A stretch of DNA of 36,521 bases from CAYFLR01 sp964343805 (GCA_964343805.1 CAYFLR010000060.1:1-36521); one strand, 5' to 3'; shown: positions 5,948 through 14,827, counted from the stretch's first letter. Translations and numbers: made by a program. The notes: generated by a model not told the origin, from the sequence alone.

Positions 5948-8177
5948 AACTTTTACACTTTTTTATTTATTGTTTGTGACCAGTCAGCTTTTTGCTTTTA
6001 CCGAAGTGAAACGCTATGCTTTGGTAGTGGGAGCCAATTATGGCGGAGAAGAGCGAGTGACTCTAAGATATGCGAATAAAGACGCTCGGGCTTTTGCTAA
6101 AGTGATGCAGCAGGTGGGGGGACTTTCCTCCCAAAATACCTTTCTTATTCAAGATGCCACCAGCCAAAAAATTTCTTCTGAAATTGATCGCTTACAAAAC
6201 GAGATCGCCCCTCTAACAAAGGCTGGGCAGCGGGTGGAGGTGCTTTTTTATTATTCGGGTCATTCTGATGAAAAAGGTCTTCTTCTTGGGCCAGAACTCT
6301 ATCCTTACACTGACCTTAGATCTAAATTTACCAAACTGCCTGCGGATGTACGGATCATGATTGTAGATTCCTGTGCTTCCGGCGTTCTCACTCGCACTAA
6401 GGGCGGAAAAAAAGTAGCTCCCTTTTTAGTGGATGAGTCTTTAAAATCCACCGGTCATGCCATTATTACCTCCAGTTCAGAAAATGAAAATGCGCAAGAA
6501 TCAGATAAAATCAAGGGCTCGTTTTTTACTCATTACTTTCTGTCTGGTCTGCGCGGAGCGGCGGATCAGGATAGTAATAATACGGTGACTTTAAGTGAAG
6601 CCTATAATCACGCCTATCGGGAGACTTTAGCTCGTACCGAAGGAACCGGTGAAGGAGCCCAACATCCCGCTTATGCCTTTAGATTAGCCGGGACCGGTGA
6701 TGTGGTTTTAACCGATGTGAGAACTTCGGAAGCAACTATTTTATTTAATAAAGAGAGTAAAGGTCATTTCTTTTTAAGAGATGGGCAGGGTAACCTCATT
6801 GTAGAGTTTAATAAAGTGGTGGGTAAAGAAATTGCGTTAGGTTTGGAAGCCGGTGAATATCAGATCATTAAGAAAGAGAGTGGAAAAACTTTCAAAGGAA
6901 GTTTCTCTTTAAACAGTGGTGATAAAATAGATTTTAAAGAGGTGAACTGGGAAGAGATTCCTTGGGAACAGGCTGTTATCAAAGGTGATAGAGCTTATGA
7001 TTATAAAAGTTTTCACTACACCTTTTTACCCAATATAGATGGCAAAGAGGCAGGTACTCTCAACTTAAAAACGGATTACAGTCTTAACCTCATTGCGGGA
7101 CATGCTGCCCGAGTGGATGCTGTAATTTATAGTACTTTCTTGACCGTCGTGGATGACAGTGCAACTGGGGCGATGGTGAGTTATGGAATCAACTATAATA
7201 AAGGAAGTCTGTTAGGAGCTCAAGTTTCAGCCCTTTTTAACTACAACCAACAAACGGTGATGGGTGGGCAAATAACCAGTGGAGTCAATATGTATAAAGG
7301 CTCTACTTTTACTGGTGCTCAGGTATCTGCCGGAATCAATGTGGCCATGGGAAAATTCACCGGAGCTCAAGTGACCGCGGGTATTAACTATGCAGATTCA
7401 CAGATGGAAGGTGCTCAAGTTTCTGGTGGGGTGAACTTTCATTCCGATTATCTGGTGGGTGCCCAGGTGGGTGTTGTGAATGTCGGTCATACGGTGGATG
7501 GAGCTCAAGTGGGAATCGTCAATGTAGGGAAAAAAGTGGGCGGTGCTCAAGTNNNNNNNNNNATTTTGAATGTGGGTGATACGGTTGAGGGGGCTCAAGT
7601 GGGTTTACTCAATATCGCCAATCGAGTTGAAGGAGCCACTGTAGGTCTTTTAAGTTTTGTTAAAGAGGGTCGTTTTGATCTCGACCTCGGTTTTGATTCG
7701 AGTGGCGCTGCCTATTTGAATTACAAAATGGGAAGTCCTTATGTTTATGGAATAATCCATTATGCTAAAGGAACTGCCAAAGAACGTAAAAAACTCGAAG
7801 AGGCCGGGCTAGGAATTGGTGGAACCCTCGACATAGATGATGCCTTTATCTCATTTGATAGTATGGGTGGAAGCAAGTTAGACCGAAATAATTTCCGCAT
7901 TGATAAAGAGGGGGAATTCACCTTCACTCGTTTTCAAAACTTTCAGCTGAGTGGTGGTTATTACCTCATTAAACATCTCGCTCTGTTTGCCGGAGTGAAT
8001 TACCGCATTGTCACCACGGGGATTGTAACGGTGACCAAAAAACTGGACACTGACAAAAAAGAGGACAAGGATCGAGATGATGGAGATCATGATAAGCTAG
8101 ATTTTGATTATGATGAGAAGGATAAAAGCTCCGAGCACGGTTTTTCTGGAATTGTTGGGATCAAGTTTTCTTTATGA
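5937..8177 (+). CDS. Exported caspase-family (C14-like) protease with LA_2272-type surface repeats
   Basis: I choose ATG 5937 (AGGAAGG upstream) over in-frame GTG 5931; length is about 746 residues with a 10-N gap. A signal peptide (TLFYLLFVTSQLFA) precedes a caspase-like domain at about 26-260: YALVVGANYGG strand, LFYYSGHSD with catalytic His109, and IMIVDSCASG with catalytic Cys146. After a linker come about nine GAQVxxGxN-type repeats (about residues 420-577) of the LA_2272 surface-repeat kind. The C-terminal ~165 residues have amphipathic strands (ALFAGVNYRIVTTGIVTV), a highly charged loop rich in Asp/Lys, and the end GIVGIKFSL, compatible with an outer-membrane strand. The protease therefore probably acts in the periplasm or at the surface, tethered to the outer membrane. 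It is in an operon with the sigma and anti-sigma-like genes. Confidence 0.85.
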   Translation: MKIKTFTLFYLLFVTSQLFAFTEVKRYALVVGANYGGEERVTLRYANKDARAFAKVMQQVGGLSSQNTFLIQDATSQKISSEIDRLQNEIAPLTKAGQRVEVLFYYSGHSDEKGLLLGPELYPYTDLRSKFTKLPADVRIMIVDSCASGVLTRTKGGKKVAPFLVDESLKSTGHAIITSSSENENAQESDKIKGSFFTHYFLSGLRGAADQDSNNTVTLSEAYNHAYRETLARTEGTGEGAQHPAYAFRLAGTGDVVLTDVRTSEATILFNKESKGHFFLRDGQGNLIVEFNKVVGKEIALGLEAGEYQIIKKESGKTFKGSFSLNSGDKIDFKEVNWEEIPWEQAVIKGDRAYDYKSFHYTFLPNIDGKEAGTLNLKTDYSLNLIAGHAARVDAVIYSTFLTVVDDSATGAMVSYGINYNKGSLLGAQVSALFNYNQQTVMGGQITSGVNMYKGSTFTGAQVSAGINVAMGKFTGAQVTAGINYADSQMEGAQVSGGVNFHSDYLVGAQVGVVNVGHTVDGAQVGIVNVGKKVGGAQXXXXILNVGDTVEGAQVGLLNIANRVEGATVGLLSFVKEGRFDLDLGFDSSGAAYLNYKMGSPYVYGIIHYAKGTAKERKKLEEAGLGIGGTLDIDDAFISFDSMGGSKLDRNNFRIDKEGEFTFTRFQNFQLSGGYYLIKHLALFAGVNYRIVTTGIVTVTKKLDTDKKEDKDRDDGDHDKLDFDYDEKDKSSEHGFSGIVGIKFSL
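7553..7562. other. Assembly gap (10 N) inside the LA_2272-type repeats
   Basis: Ten N placed between GAQV and ILNVGDTVEGAQVG. The frame is kept, but the repeat periodicity (GAQVG followed at once by ILNVG) predicts one codon here, not three undetermined ones. The placeholder length is therefore not trustworthy, and whole repeat units could be missing. Confidence 0.9.
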
Positions 8178-8229
8178 TATCATCTGCTGGGTAAACTTGT
8201 GATTTCCATATTTTTAAGTGAGCCCAGCC

Positions 8230-10506
8230 ATGCAAAAAATTTTATTTTTACTATTTTTCTTACTCCCTGCCTGCACTTCTAACAATAATGAAGAGGAGAA
8301 TGACAATGAAAATCCTGTACCCCTTCAACTCACTCCTCGCTTGAAAACTTTACCTTCTAACAAAGTTTCTCCAAAAGTATCTCCCAAGGTGTCTCCCAAG
8401 GTGTCTCCCAAGCTGCGACTCCAGGGGATGGTTAGTGATTTTCAGGCAGCACAAACTAATGAATGGATAGAAACGCCTTGGGATGAAGTACTGGACGCCA
8501 TTAATAAAAAGCTTTGCCAATTGGATCAGATGAATTATCAAGATCTTTTTGCTGGGGGTGTGAACTCTAACGAAGCCCCCGTTCACCCTATTACAATTGA
8601 TAACCGCATCTGCAGTAAAGATTTTAAATCCGAGCAAAACCATATACTAGCTGAATCAAAGCATGCTTTCAAATCCTATCGAAGCTCTCCTGAATCACCT
8701 CATATACTAGAAGTGTGGTCATTTGATAGCGATCCAAGTGTCCAGCATCATCAGAAAGTACAGATGATTAAATCTCCTGATGAGAGTCACCCATTTGGTC
8801 TTTTTAGAATTGATGAAGCCATTTTAGATGAAAATGATCAAGTTCTAGCAAACTTATCACTAAAAAGTATGAAAGGGAAGGCAGAGGATGAAACCATCAT
8901 AAAAGTGGTAAAAATCAATGGTGATATGGGAAGATCTGAACTTATGCAACTACACTACAATTATAAGTCGAGTAGTAATTCTCTCCAAGGTATCTATTCT
9001 TATATACTGAAAGAGGGTGATAAAGAGACTTTCAACCTTAAAATAAAGATTGCTGGGGAAAATGATCGACTCCTTTATGAAAGTAAATCCACACCAACTG
9101 AAAATGATAACCAATCAAATGAAATTTGTTTAGCCACCGATCAATACCGCTCCATGGTTTCAGACTATGGTCTTTATGATCCAAATGGAGAGGAGCAGAG
9201 TTTCCCCGATCGTTTTCCTCTTCTTCTGCAAGATGAACAAGACCTGGTGTACATTGAGCAATATAAAAGTTGGTTAGATCTTATGGAGTGGAGTTATGAT
9301 AACGAAGGAAATAATTTTTATCAAGAGGGTCAAACGGTTCACATAGTAGATTCTTCTAAGAAAGGAGATAGTAGGCTAACTGCTGTTTCTATCAAGAAAT
9401 TCCCTGGAGTCTTAGTCAAACATCAACCTCAACCATTTCCCTTAAAAAATTTAATAAACAGACCCTTTCCTTATATAGAAGAGGAGATTAGCTTGATGTG
9501 GACTGGGAAGGAATTTAAGAAAGGACCAATCTACGCAAGCAGAGAAAACCTACAAAAGGGAGAAGTGTTTTCAATCGATTCTCTCCCAAGTCCTTTTATG
9601 ACCATACCAATAAAAGAGAGTGCCATCTACCTTGTTCTAGATAACTGTTCTTATAATGAAGAAGAAATGGTCTATGAAAACTGTATGGCTACTAACCAAA
9701 CTCTCTATTACCTAGACACTGCTGCTCCAGTTATCCCCGATGAAAAAATTCCCAATGGGTTATATTGTGGTGAATCCTGTCCTAGGAATGTTGAGAATCC
9801 AGATCAAAGCCCCTATCATCCCATTTCTGATGAAACACTTTCTCATCATTACACTTTTGATTCCAAAACCATGGAGCTCTCCCAGGATGATCAAATAATT
9901 GAATTTGATCCCTCCATATATGAAGATGGATTTTCCCCACTATATATTCGCTCAGGTATTTTCATTCCTGAGCAGGATAAGGCTTTTCATGGATATAAAC
10001 TGACTGATCCCGAGCATGTTCGGCAAATTTTCGCTCATGAAGGAGAATTCTATCAATGGATTTCCGGGGAAACTAAAACTCCCCTTTTCCTCTTTCAAGA
10101 AGATGGTTCACCTTTCTCAATTGAACCAGCAATGAAGCTCTATTATCAAAAGCAAAGCAATGACCAACTCATGGATTATCAGTTAACTTTCTATGATGGG
10201 GAAGTTTGGGGGTTGGGTTTGAGATGTCTAGATTATAATACATATAAAATAGCCTCTTGCCAGGATGGTGGAAGTTTTTATCCCATAGAGCTTCATGAGT
10301 TTATTTTATCGGCTGGTGAAAAGGTGTGCTCTCTACCTTATGAATCTGAGCGGGCTTGTCCGGGAGTGGAGTATTTAATAAAGCCACGTGAAATTCATCA
10401 CTTTCTCAGTCGAGTGGAAGGGTGTGATGATATGAACTTTGTTAATCTAGGGCTTCCTACTGAGGCTATGCTTTCGCTCCCTCAGATTGGGAGGTTGAGC
10501 CATTAA
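8230..10506 (+). CDS. Large lipoprotein of unknown function
   Basis: About 758 residues. The frame has a GTG at 8218, but ATG 8230 starts directly at the lipoprotein signal MQKILFLLFFLLPACTSNN with lipobox LPAC (Cys15). A low-complexity acidic linker (NNNEEENDNENP) and four tandem KVSP units (8362-8409, a 12-bp DNA repeat) tether the rest. The body contains no family I recognise. It is rich in acidic and aromatic residues and has Cys pairs in the second half (CGESCPRN, CLDYNTYKIASC, ERACPG) suggesting disulfides in a periplasmic or surface domain. It starts 52 bp after the caspase-gene stop on the same strand and may be the last gene of that operon, although its SD is poor. Confidence 0.75.
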   Translation: MQKILFLLFFLLPACTSNNNEEENDNENPVPLQLTPRLKTLPSNKVSPKVSPKVSPKVSPKLRLQGMVSDFQAAQTNEWIETPWDEVLDAINKKLCQLDQMNYQDLFAGGVNSNEAPVHPITIDNRICSKDFKSEQNHILAESKHAFKSYRSSPESPHILEVWSFDSDPSVQHHQKVQMIKSPDESHPFGLFRIDEAILDENDQVLANLSLKSMKGKAEDETIIKVVKINGDMGRSELMQLHYNYKSSSNSLQGIYSYILKEGDKETFNLKIKIAGENDRLLYESKSTPTENDNQSNEICLATDQYRSMVSDYGLYDPNGEEQSFPDRFPLLLQDEQDLVYIEQYKSWLDLMEWSYDNEGNNFYQEGQTVHIVDSSKKGDSRLTAVSIKKFPGVLVKHQPQPFPLKNLINRPFPYIEEEISLMWTGKEFKKGPIYASRENLQKGEVFSIDSLPSPFMTIPIKESAIYLVLDNCSYNEEEMVYENCMATNQTLYYLDTAAPVIPDEKIPNGLYCGESCPRNVENPDQSPYHPISDETLSHHYTFDSKTMELSQDDQIIEFDPSIYEDGFSPLYIRSGIFIPEQDKAFHGYKLTDPEHVRQIFAHEGEFYQWISGETKTPLFLFQEDGSPFSIEPAMKLYYQKQSNDQLMDYQLTFYDGEVWGLGLRCLDYNTYKIASCQDGGSFYPIELHEFILSAGEKVCSLPYESERACPGVEYLIKPREIHHFLSRVEGCDDMNFVNLGLPTEAMLSLPQIGRLSH
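8362..8409 (+). repeat. Four tandem 12-bp units coding (KVSP)4
   Basis: Units AAAGTTTCTCCA, AAAGTATCTCCC, AAGGTGTCTCCC, AAGGTGTCTCCC. The last two are identical, so the number of units could change by slippage. It encodes the spacer just after the lipid anchor of the 8230-10506 lipoprotein. Confidence 0.85.
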
Positions 10507-10527
10507 AAACATAATGTCAATTTGCGT

Positions 10528-10598
10528 TATCCGCAAATAAAGTTAGTTAAACTATCTTTGCGGATAGGATAATTTGTTTGGTATCCGCAAATAAAGTT
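10528..10598. terminator. Convergent terminator zone with three mutually pairing arms
   Basis: TATCCGCAAA at 10528-10537 pairs perfectly with TTTGCGGATA at 10557-10566, which can equally pair with a second TATCCGCAAA at 10582-10591. The outer arms belong to a 17-bp direct repeat (TATCCGCAAATAAAGTT, 10528-10544 and 10582-10598). It sits between convergent genes and touches the stop codon of the minus-strand gene, so a bidirectional terminator is likely. U-tracts are weak. Confidence 0.55.
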
Positions 10599-12661
10599 TA
10601 AGGAACCGTACAAATTCCGATACTGTCCCCGGCATCATCAAAAGTCCCTAAATTGGTTCCAGACTCAATCGAAGTGAAGTTTTTACTTTGACCTGAGGCT
10701 GCGTTACAGAAGGTATTGCCACTGCCGGTGACGGTTGAGTCGGTATTAATTTTCACCACCTCGGTATCCCAAACACCTCCATCTAGGCGGACAAAGGTAC
10801 TGTCTGTTAGGGTAATGGTGGCAGCGGCTGTAGCATAAACTCCATAGCGTAGGGTTTCACAAGTACTATTTAACATCTGAATGGTCACTCCAGATCCGCC
10901 CCCATAAATACATTGCATGTACTTTGCGTTATGAACGATTTTGCTGTTATTTATGATGGCTGTTCCATTGGTTAAATAAATGGTAGAGTCTGGGTCGGTT
11001 CCGCCAGTTTCAATGGTTGAATTGCCAATGCTTACAGAGGTATCTGCATGTCCTAAAGAAACGGCCATACCATCATCTCCACTGGTTGTGATTTCAGAAT
11101 AAGTGACTCCAACAATTCGTTCACCGTAGAGTTTAAGGGCCGTGGCATTTTCTCCATCCGCTTGTAGATCTGAATAGTTGACTGAGTCAATACTCGCAGC
11201 ACTGGGTGTATAAAGGTAAATATTATAGCCATAAGTTCCATCCGTTTCCATTTCCAGGTGAATGAACTTATGGTTTTTATTAGTGGAGTAGAAGATAGAA
11301 TTGTTTTGCTTACTATTGGTGGAAGAAGAGGTGTCGTCTCTGCTGCTATAGAAGCGGGGCTTGCTCCCCGAGTTTCCAATAATAGTGATTCCATCCGCAT
11401 CAAACTCAATTCGATCTTCACTTCCGGAATTGGAAATGGTTACGCCCGCATCGATACAGATCACTTCATTATCGTGGCCACTGCCCACCCTGGCTTCGAA
11501 GGCATCGAAGCTTTCATTGGCGGTCACGGTGACATCACAATCGAGAAAAGCAAAGCTGGGATAGGCGGTGCTGGGTTGATAGCTCACCACTTCAGAGGGA
11601 CCTGAGTCCTGAGTGAATTTAATCTTAAAGGTGGTTCCCGCATCATATTCTGCTTTGGTGAAAACGAGAGTGGTGCTGCTATCACAAGCTCCGTAAGTGC
11701 TTCCATTATCTCTAGAGCAGGTCACAGCATCGGCATCATGACTAAAGGTGAGGGTTCTCATGCTGGTTTCGTCTGACCTGTAGTAAGCGATGTTTCCATG
11801 AGAGGGGTGGGTGAGAGTATAGTTAATAGGCTCTTCTACATTATGGCAGCTACTATCGTACCAGTATTTACTGATGGCGGCACAGGCTGCTGTGGTGGTT
11901 GCATCTGTATAGGTAATTGTTTGGCAGGTTTCATTGTCTAGAACTTTAAGTCCACTGTCCAAACTACAAGTGATTGCAGAGCTATTACATGTGCTATTAT
12001 ACCAATACTTGGAGATGGCATGACAGGCCTCGATATTAACTGCTTCAGAGTCTGAAATGGCGGTGCAGTTTTCTGAGTCAACTCGCTTTAGACCTTCTGC
12101 AAGTAAACAAGTAATGGCTTCGTCATTACACTTGTCGCTGTACCAATATTTACCTTCATCACGGCAGCTCTCATCTTCAGCCAATGAGCTGTTGTTATTG
12201 GAATTCCCATTAGAGTTATTGTTATCTAGATTTCCACTGCTACCTGTGCCAGAGGTGGGTAAAGTTCCTATTGATCCACCTGTTCCCGTAATCTCATACT
12301 CTTCACTGACAACGTCCGATTCGATCTGTCTGTTTTCATCACCCATTCCGGGCATCACGCCCTCCTCCTCTTTGACGGTGGCGATGGCATAAAACTTTAA
12401 AGTGGTGTTTGCTTCTATGGATAGAGGTTCATCATAAATTGATGAATCTTCACTGGGTTGACTGCCGTCTAGGGTGTAGTAAATGGTGGCGTCCTCAATT
12501 GAAGCCTCCAACTCTACTTCTTGCACTTCGGTAAAAGGTCCTTCACTTCCAGGAGGGATGGCCTCCACTTCGAGAGTTTGCTCACTGTCTCCGGAGCAGC
12601 TCAGCAGAGTCGCAATTAAGATCGATAAAAAGGTCATTTGGCATAAATTCTTAATACTCAT
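10598..12661 (-). CDS. Lipoprotein with chitobiase-C-type domain, Cys-rich triplicate and beta-helix
   Basis: 687 residues, ATG behind GGGAGG. Signal peptide MTFLSILIATLLSCSGDSEQ region with lipobox LLSC. Residues ~35-115 (ATIYYTLDGSQPSEDSSIYD, then PLSIEANTTLKFYAIA) are a CHB_HEX_C-type Ig-like domain (PF13290 class). A Gly/Ser/Asn linker follows (about 125-160), then three copies of a ~46-residue Cys-rich unit with the motif KYWY-[DNS]-S-x-C and GLK-[VR]-[LV]-D-[NS]-E-[NT]-C (about 164-275). From about 365 to the end the pattern of short strands and turns (ITIIGNSGSKPRF, IYLTNGTAIINNSKIV) suggests a right-handed parallel beta-helix like those of secreted polysaccharide-binding or lyase proteins. 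No catalytic residues were recognised. Surface-exposed lipoprotein; ligand unknown. Confidence 0.75.
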   Translation of the reverse strand: MSIKNLCQMTFLSILIATLLSCSGDSEQTLEVEAIPPGSEGPFTEVQEVELEASIEDATIYYTLDGSQPSEDSSIYDEPLSIEANTTLKFYAIATVKEEEGVMPGMGDENRQIESDVVSEEYEITGTGGSIGTLPTSGTGSSGNLDNNNSNGNSNNNSSLAEDESCRDEGKYWYSDKCNDEAITCLLAEGLKRVDSENCTAISDSEAVNIEACHAISKYWYNSTCNSSAITCSLDSGLKVLDNETCQTITYTDATTTAACAAISKYWYDSSCHNVEEPINYTLTHPSHGNIAYYRSDETSMRTLTFSHDADAVTCSRDNGSTYGACDSSTTLVFTKAEYDAGTTFKIKFTQDSGPSEVVSYQPSTAYPSFAFLDCDVTVTANESFDAFEARVGSGHDNEVICIDAGVTISNSGSEDRIEFDADGITIIGNSGSKPRFYSSRDDTSSSTNSKQNNSIFYSTNKNHKFIHLEMETDGTYGYNIYLYTPSAASIDSVNYSDLQADGENATALKLYGERIVGVTYSEITTSGDDGMAVSLGHADTSVSIGNSTIETGGTDPDSTIYLTNGTAIINNSKIVHNAKYMQCIYGGGSGVTIQMLNSTCETLRYGVYATAAATITLTDSTFVRLDGGVWDTEVVKINTDSTVTGSGNTFCNAASGQSKNFTSIESGTNLGTFDDAGDSIGICTVP

Positions 12662-12992
12662 CTTTGGCCTCCCTTAAGAAAATCATCTTAATAATAGCTT
12701 ATCAGGGATTAGGGAAAAATCCCATTGCTCTTAATCCATAGGATCGTTCTTCCCTAACAAAAAGATAATTTCTGGCGGTTGTTTTTTAGATTTTAGGTAG
12801 ATCCACCGCTTCCGTTTCATAGTATGCGGGGATTAAGGAGTGTAAATACCGCAATATTTGCGGTGAAAAGTGGGTTGTATCCGACTTTTCCAAATTTACT
12901 GGCTCTCCTTGTAGGGGGGTAATTTTATTTGTGGGTCAGAGTTTTCTGGAGAGCCGATTTGAAGTTTTATTTAAAAAGGAGTTCTTATTACA
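12662..12992. other. Intergenic region with several small inverted repeats
   Basis: No gene seen. It contains ACCGCAA-TAT-TTGCGGT (12848-12864), whose CCGCAAATA core resembles the arms at 10528-10591 on the other side of the lipoprotein gene. It also holds GGCTCTCC (12901-12908) paired with GGAGAGCC (12948-12955), and an isolated TTAGGGAAAAAT (12709-12720) that resembles the operator of the next ATPase gene. Confidence 0.5.
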
Positions 12993-13089
12993 ATATTTTC
13001 CCTAAATTAAGCTTTAATATTTGTTTAGGGAAAATATTGTGATATATTTTCCCTAAATGGTATGATTTTTCATAGTTTGGGGAAAATAT
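12993..13089. promoter_or_regulatory. Double inverted-repeat operator of ATPase 1, overlapping its start codon
   Basis: Four 14-bp sites in alternating orientation: ATATTTTCCCTAAA at 12993-13006 and 13044-13057, and its reverse complement at 13024-13037 (perfect) and 13076-13089 (one mismatch). The two pairs have 17- and 18-bp spacers. The first pair extends to 17 bp perfect (12990-13006/13024-13040). The last site overlaps the ATG at 13088. TATGAT at 13061-13066 may be the -10 box and lies inside the second pair, so occupancy would block transcription and initiation. Confidence 0.75.
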
Positions 13090-14503
13090 GAAGTTCATTG
13101 GTCGAAGGCTGGAAATAGAAAGATTACAAGCTCTTTTGAAAAAACAAGCCAGCACTATCTCGGTTGTTTACGGCCGACGAAGAGTAGGGAAAAGTTCCTT
13201 GGTAAGACAAGCGTTTATTAACGAGCCTATCCTGGAATTTGAAGGACTAGAAAATCAAAGAAAAGCAAAGCAAATTGAAAACTTCTATTCTCAATTAAGA
13301 CAACAGGGTTATCGTGTAGACACCGGATCCACTCCTAAGGAATGGAGAACAGCCTTACTCAGTCTTCTACCTATTCTAAAACAGCATAAAGCAGTGGTTC
13401 TTTTTCTAGATGAGTTCCAGTGGATGGCTAATTACCGGAATGAGCTGGTCTCAGACTTAAAAATGGTATGGGATCAATATTATTCGCGACTAAATACCAA
13501 AGTGACCCTAATACTTTGCGGTTCTATAGCATCTTTTATGATTAAAAAGGTTATAAACTCTAAAGCTTTATTTGGACGAACTACTACGAATATCCATTTG
13601 CCTCCTTTTAGTCCTAGAGAATCAAAACAGATGCTATGTCATATTGGTAATGAGGAAGCATTAGAAGCCCATCTCATTTTGGGCGGTATTCCCTTGTATC
13701 TTGAGAAACTTGAAGGCAAACCCTCCATTCGATTGGCTATCCAAGAAATATGCTTCACTAAGTATGGCGACCTAATTGATGAGTTTGATAAAATCTTTAT
13801 CAGCCACTTTGGTCAAAATGAAGATTTTATAAAAATAGTAAAAACTCTGGCTAACAGCACTTATGGCCTATCCCGACAAGAAATATCTAAGAACGCCAGG
13901 GTCGACTTGGGAGGAGGGTTAACTAGACAGCTGTACGATCTTGAAAAAGCCGGCTTTATTGATAGCTTTACCCCTTTTAATAAAGCTTCCTCTAAAAGAA
14001 AAGTTAAATATTGTTTAACGGACTCCTTTTTAAGGTTTTACCTAAAGTTCATGCTACCCAATAGGGGCAAGGTGAAGTCAAATCAATCAGATATCTTTCT
14101 AAAAATTGCACAGTCTCCTTCTTTTTGGAGTTGGCTAGGACAATCCTTGGAAATTGTGTGCCTCCACTATAGCTCTATCATTGCGGATAAATTAGGCTTT
14201 TCAGCAGTTGATTACAATGTGGGACCCTACTTTCAAATCAAAAATGGAAGCCTGCAAGGAGTTCAAGTTGATTTGCTATTTGATCGGGCAGATCAGGTTA
14301 TCACATTATGTGAGATAAAATATCAAGATGCTAAAATTGGCAAAGAAATTATAGAAGATGTTCAAAAAAAGGTTCAAAGTTTACCGGTCAGTCAAAATAG
14401 AACCGTACAAAAAGTATTAATATCTCGATCTGCTCCCACTGAAGATTTAAAGAACTCAGGATATTTTTTTAAGATACTAAACATCTATGAGCTCTTTTTT
14501 TAG
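13088..14503 (+). CDS. ATPase 1: AAA+ ATPase with DUF234 / PD-(D/E)XK-like C-terminus
   Basis: 471 residues. Walker A GRRRVGKSS (29-37), Walker B VVLFLDEFQW (103-112), sensor-type ILCGSIASF (142-150) and LFGRT with a possible Arg finger (161-165). A winged-helix-like region follows (about 255-310: GLSRQEISKNA, LYDLEKAGFID, KVKYCLTDSFLRFYLKF), and then a C-terminal nuclease-fold segment with Asp395, Glu409 and Lys411 (VDLLFDRADQ / CEIKYQD). This is the 'archaeal-type ATPase + DUF234' class of STAND/MNS-like AAA proteins, which are common, highly mobile and of unclear function. There is no good SD; GGGG before the ATG is part of the operator motif. The gene stands alone on its strand. Intact in this assembly, unlike ATPases 2 and 4. 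Confidence 0.88.
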   Translation: MKFIGRRLEIERLQALLKKQASTISVVYGRRRVGKSSLVRQAFINEPILEFEGLENQRKAKQIENFYSQLRQQGYRVDTGSTPKEWRTALLSLLPILKQHKAVVLFLDEFQWMANYRNELVSDLKMVWDQYYSRLNTKVTLILCGSIASFMIKKVINSKALFGRTTTNIHLPPFSPRESKQMLCHIGNEEALEAHLILGGIPLYLEKLEGKPSIRLAIQEICFTKYGDLIDEFDKIFISHFGQNEDFIKIVKTLANSTYGLSRQEISKNARVDLGGGLTRQLYDLEKAGFIDSFTPFNKASSKRKVKYCLTDSFLRFYLKFMLPNRGKVKSNQSDIFLKIAQSPSFWSWLGQSLEIVCLHYSSIIADKLGFSAVDYNVGPYFQIKNGSLQGVQVDLLFDRADQVITLCEIKYQDAKIGKEIIEDVQKKVQSLPVSQNRTVQKVLISRSAPTEDLKNSGYFFKILNIYELFF

Positions 14504-14569
14504 CTGGACTGTGTAACTAAATCAGATCATAGCCTTTGGTTATTGAATTTAGAAAAATGAAATCTAGGA

Positions 14570-14634
14570 CTCAATATTCTAAGAAAATTGTTGATCAACG
14601 CTCAATATTCTGTAAAATTAGAGTAATACTCAAT
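14570..14634 (+). promoter_or_regulatory. Iterated motif upstream of ATPase 2
   Basis: CTCAATATTCT at 14570-14580 and again at 14601-14611 (31 bp apart), each followed by an AAAATT block, and a shorter CTCAAT at 14629-14634. It ends 19 bp before the proposed ATG at 14654. The motif is unrelated in sequence to those in front of ATPases 1, 3 and 4, but has the same three-helical-turn spacing. Confidence 0.6.
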
Positions 14635-14653
14635 CTAAGGGTGGTGAACGGTC

Positions 14654-14723
14654 ATGCATATTGTCAGGGAATTAGAAAGTAAGATTAGGTATCATTTAAA
14701 ATGAGGTAAGAGTATCCTCCTTT
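14654..14723 (+). pseudogene. N-terminal fragment of ATPase 2 with an in-frame TGA
   Basis: ATG 14654 with GGTGG upstream opens MHIVRELESKIRYHLK, then TGA (14702-14704), then GKSILL in the same frame up to the N gap. DUF4143-type ATPases typically start with a short RELExKI helix followed by a strand and GPRQVGKTT, so the two parts look like one N-terminus with a stop where Arg (CGA) would fit. This could be a C-to-T nonsense mutation or a base error. Confidence 0.6.
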
Positions 14724-14827
14724 NNNNNNNNNNNNNNNNNNNNNNNNNNNNNNNNNNNNNNNNNNNNNNNNNNNNNNNNNNNNNNNNNNNNNNNNNNNNN
14801 NNNNNNNNNNNNNNNNNNNNNNNNNNN
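14724..14827. other. Assembly gap (104 N) in the P-loop region of ATPase 2
   Basis: Pre-gap GKSILL and post-gap PRQVGKTT should be only about two residues apart in this family, so about 33 of the 35 placeholder codons are unexplained. Either the gap length is wrong or an insertion is hidden here. The pre- and post-gap frames agree with the 104-N length. Confidence 0.85.

Noticed and set aside
12990..13089. The repeated TTTTCCCTAAA sites as a CRISPR array
   Set aside because: Sites are short, alternate in orientation and run into a start codon; this is operator geometry, not a direct-repeat/spacer array.
14702..14704. Recoded TGA (selenocysteine or alternative code)
   Set aside because: Other genes in the window end properly with TGA, and no SECIS-like hairpin is evident; mutation or base error is simpler.
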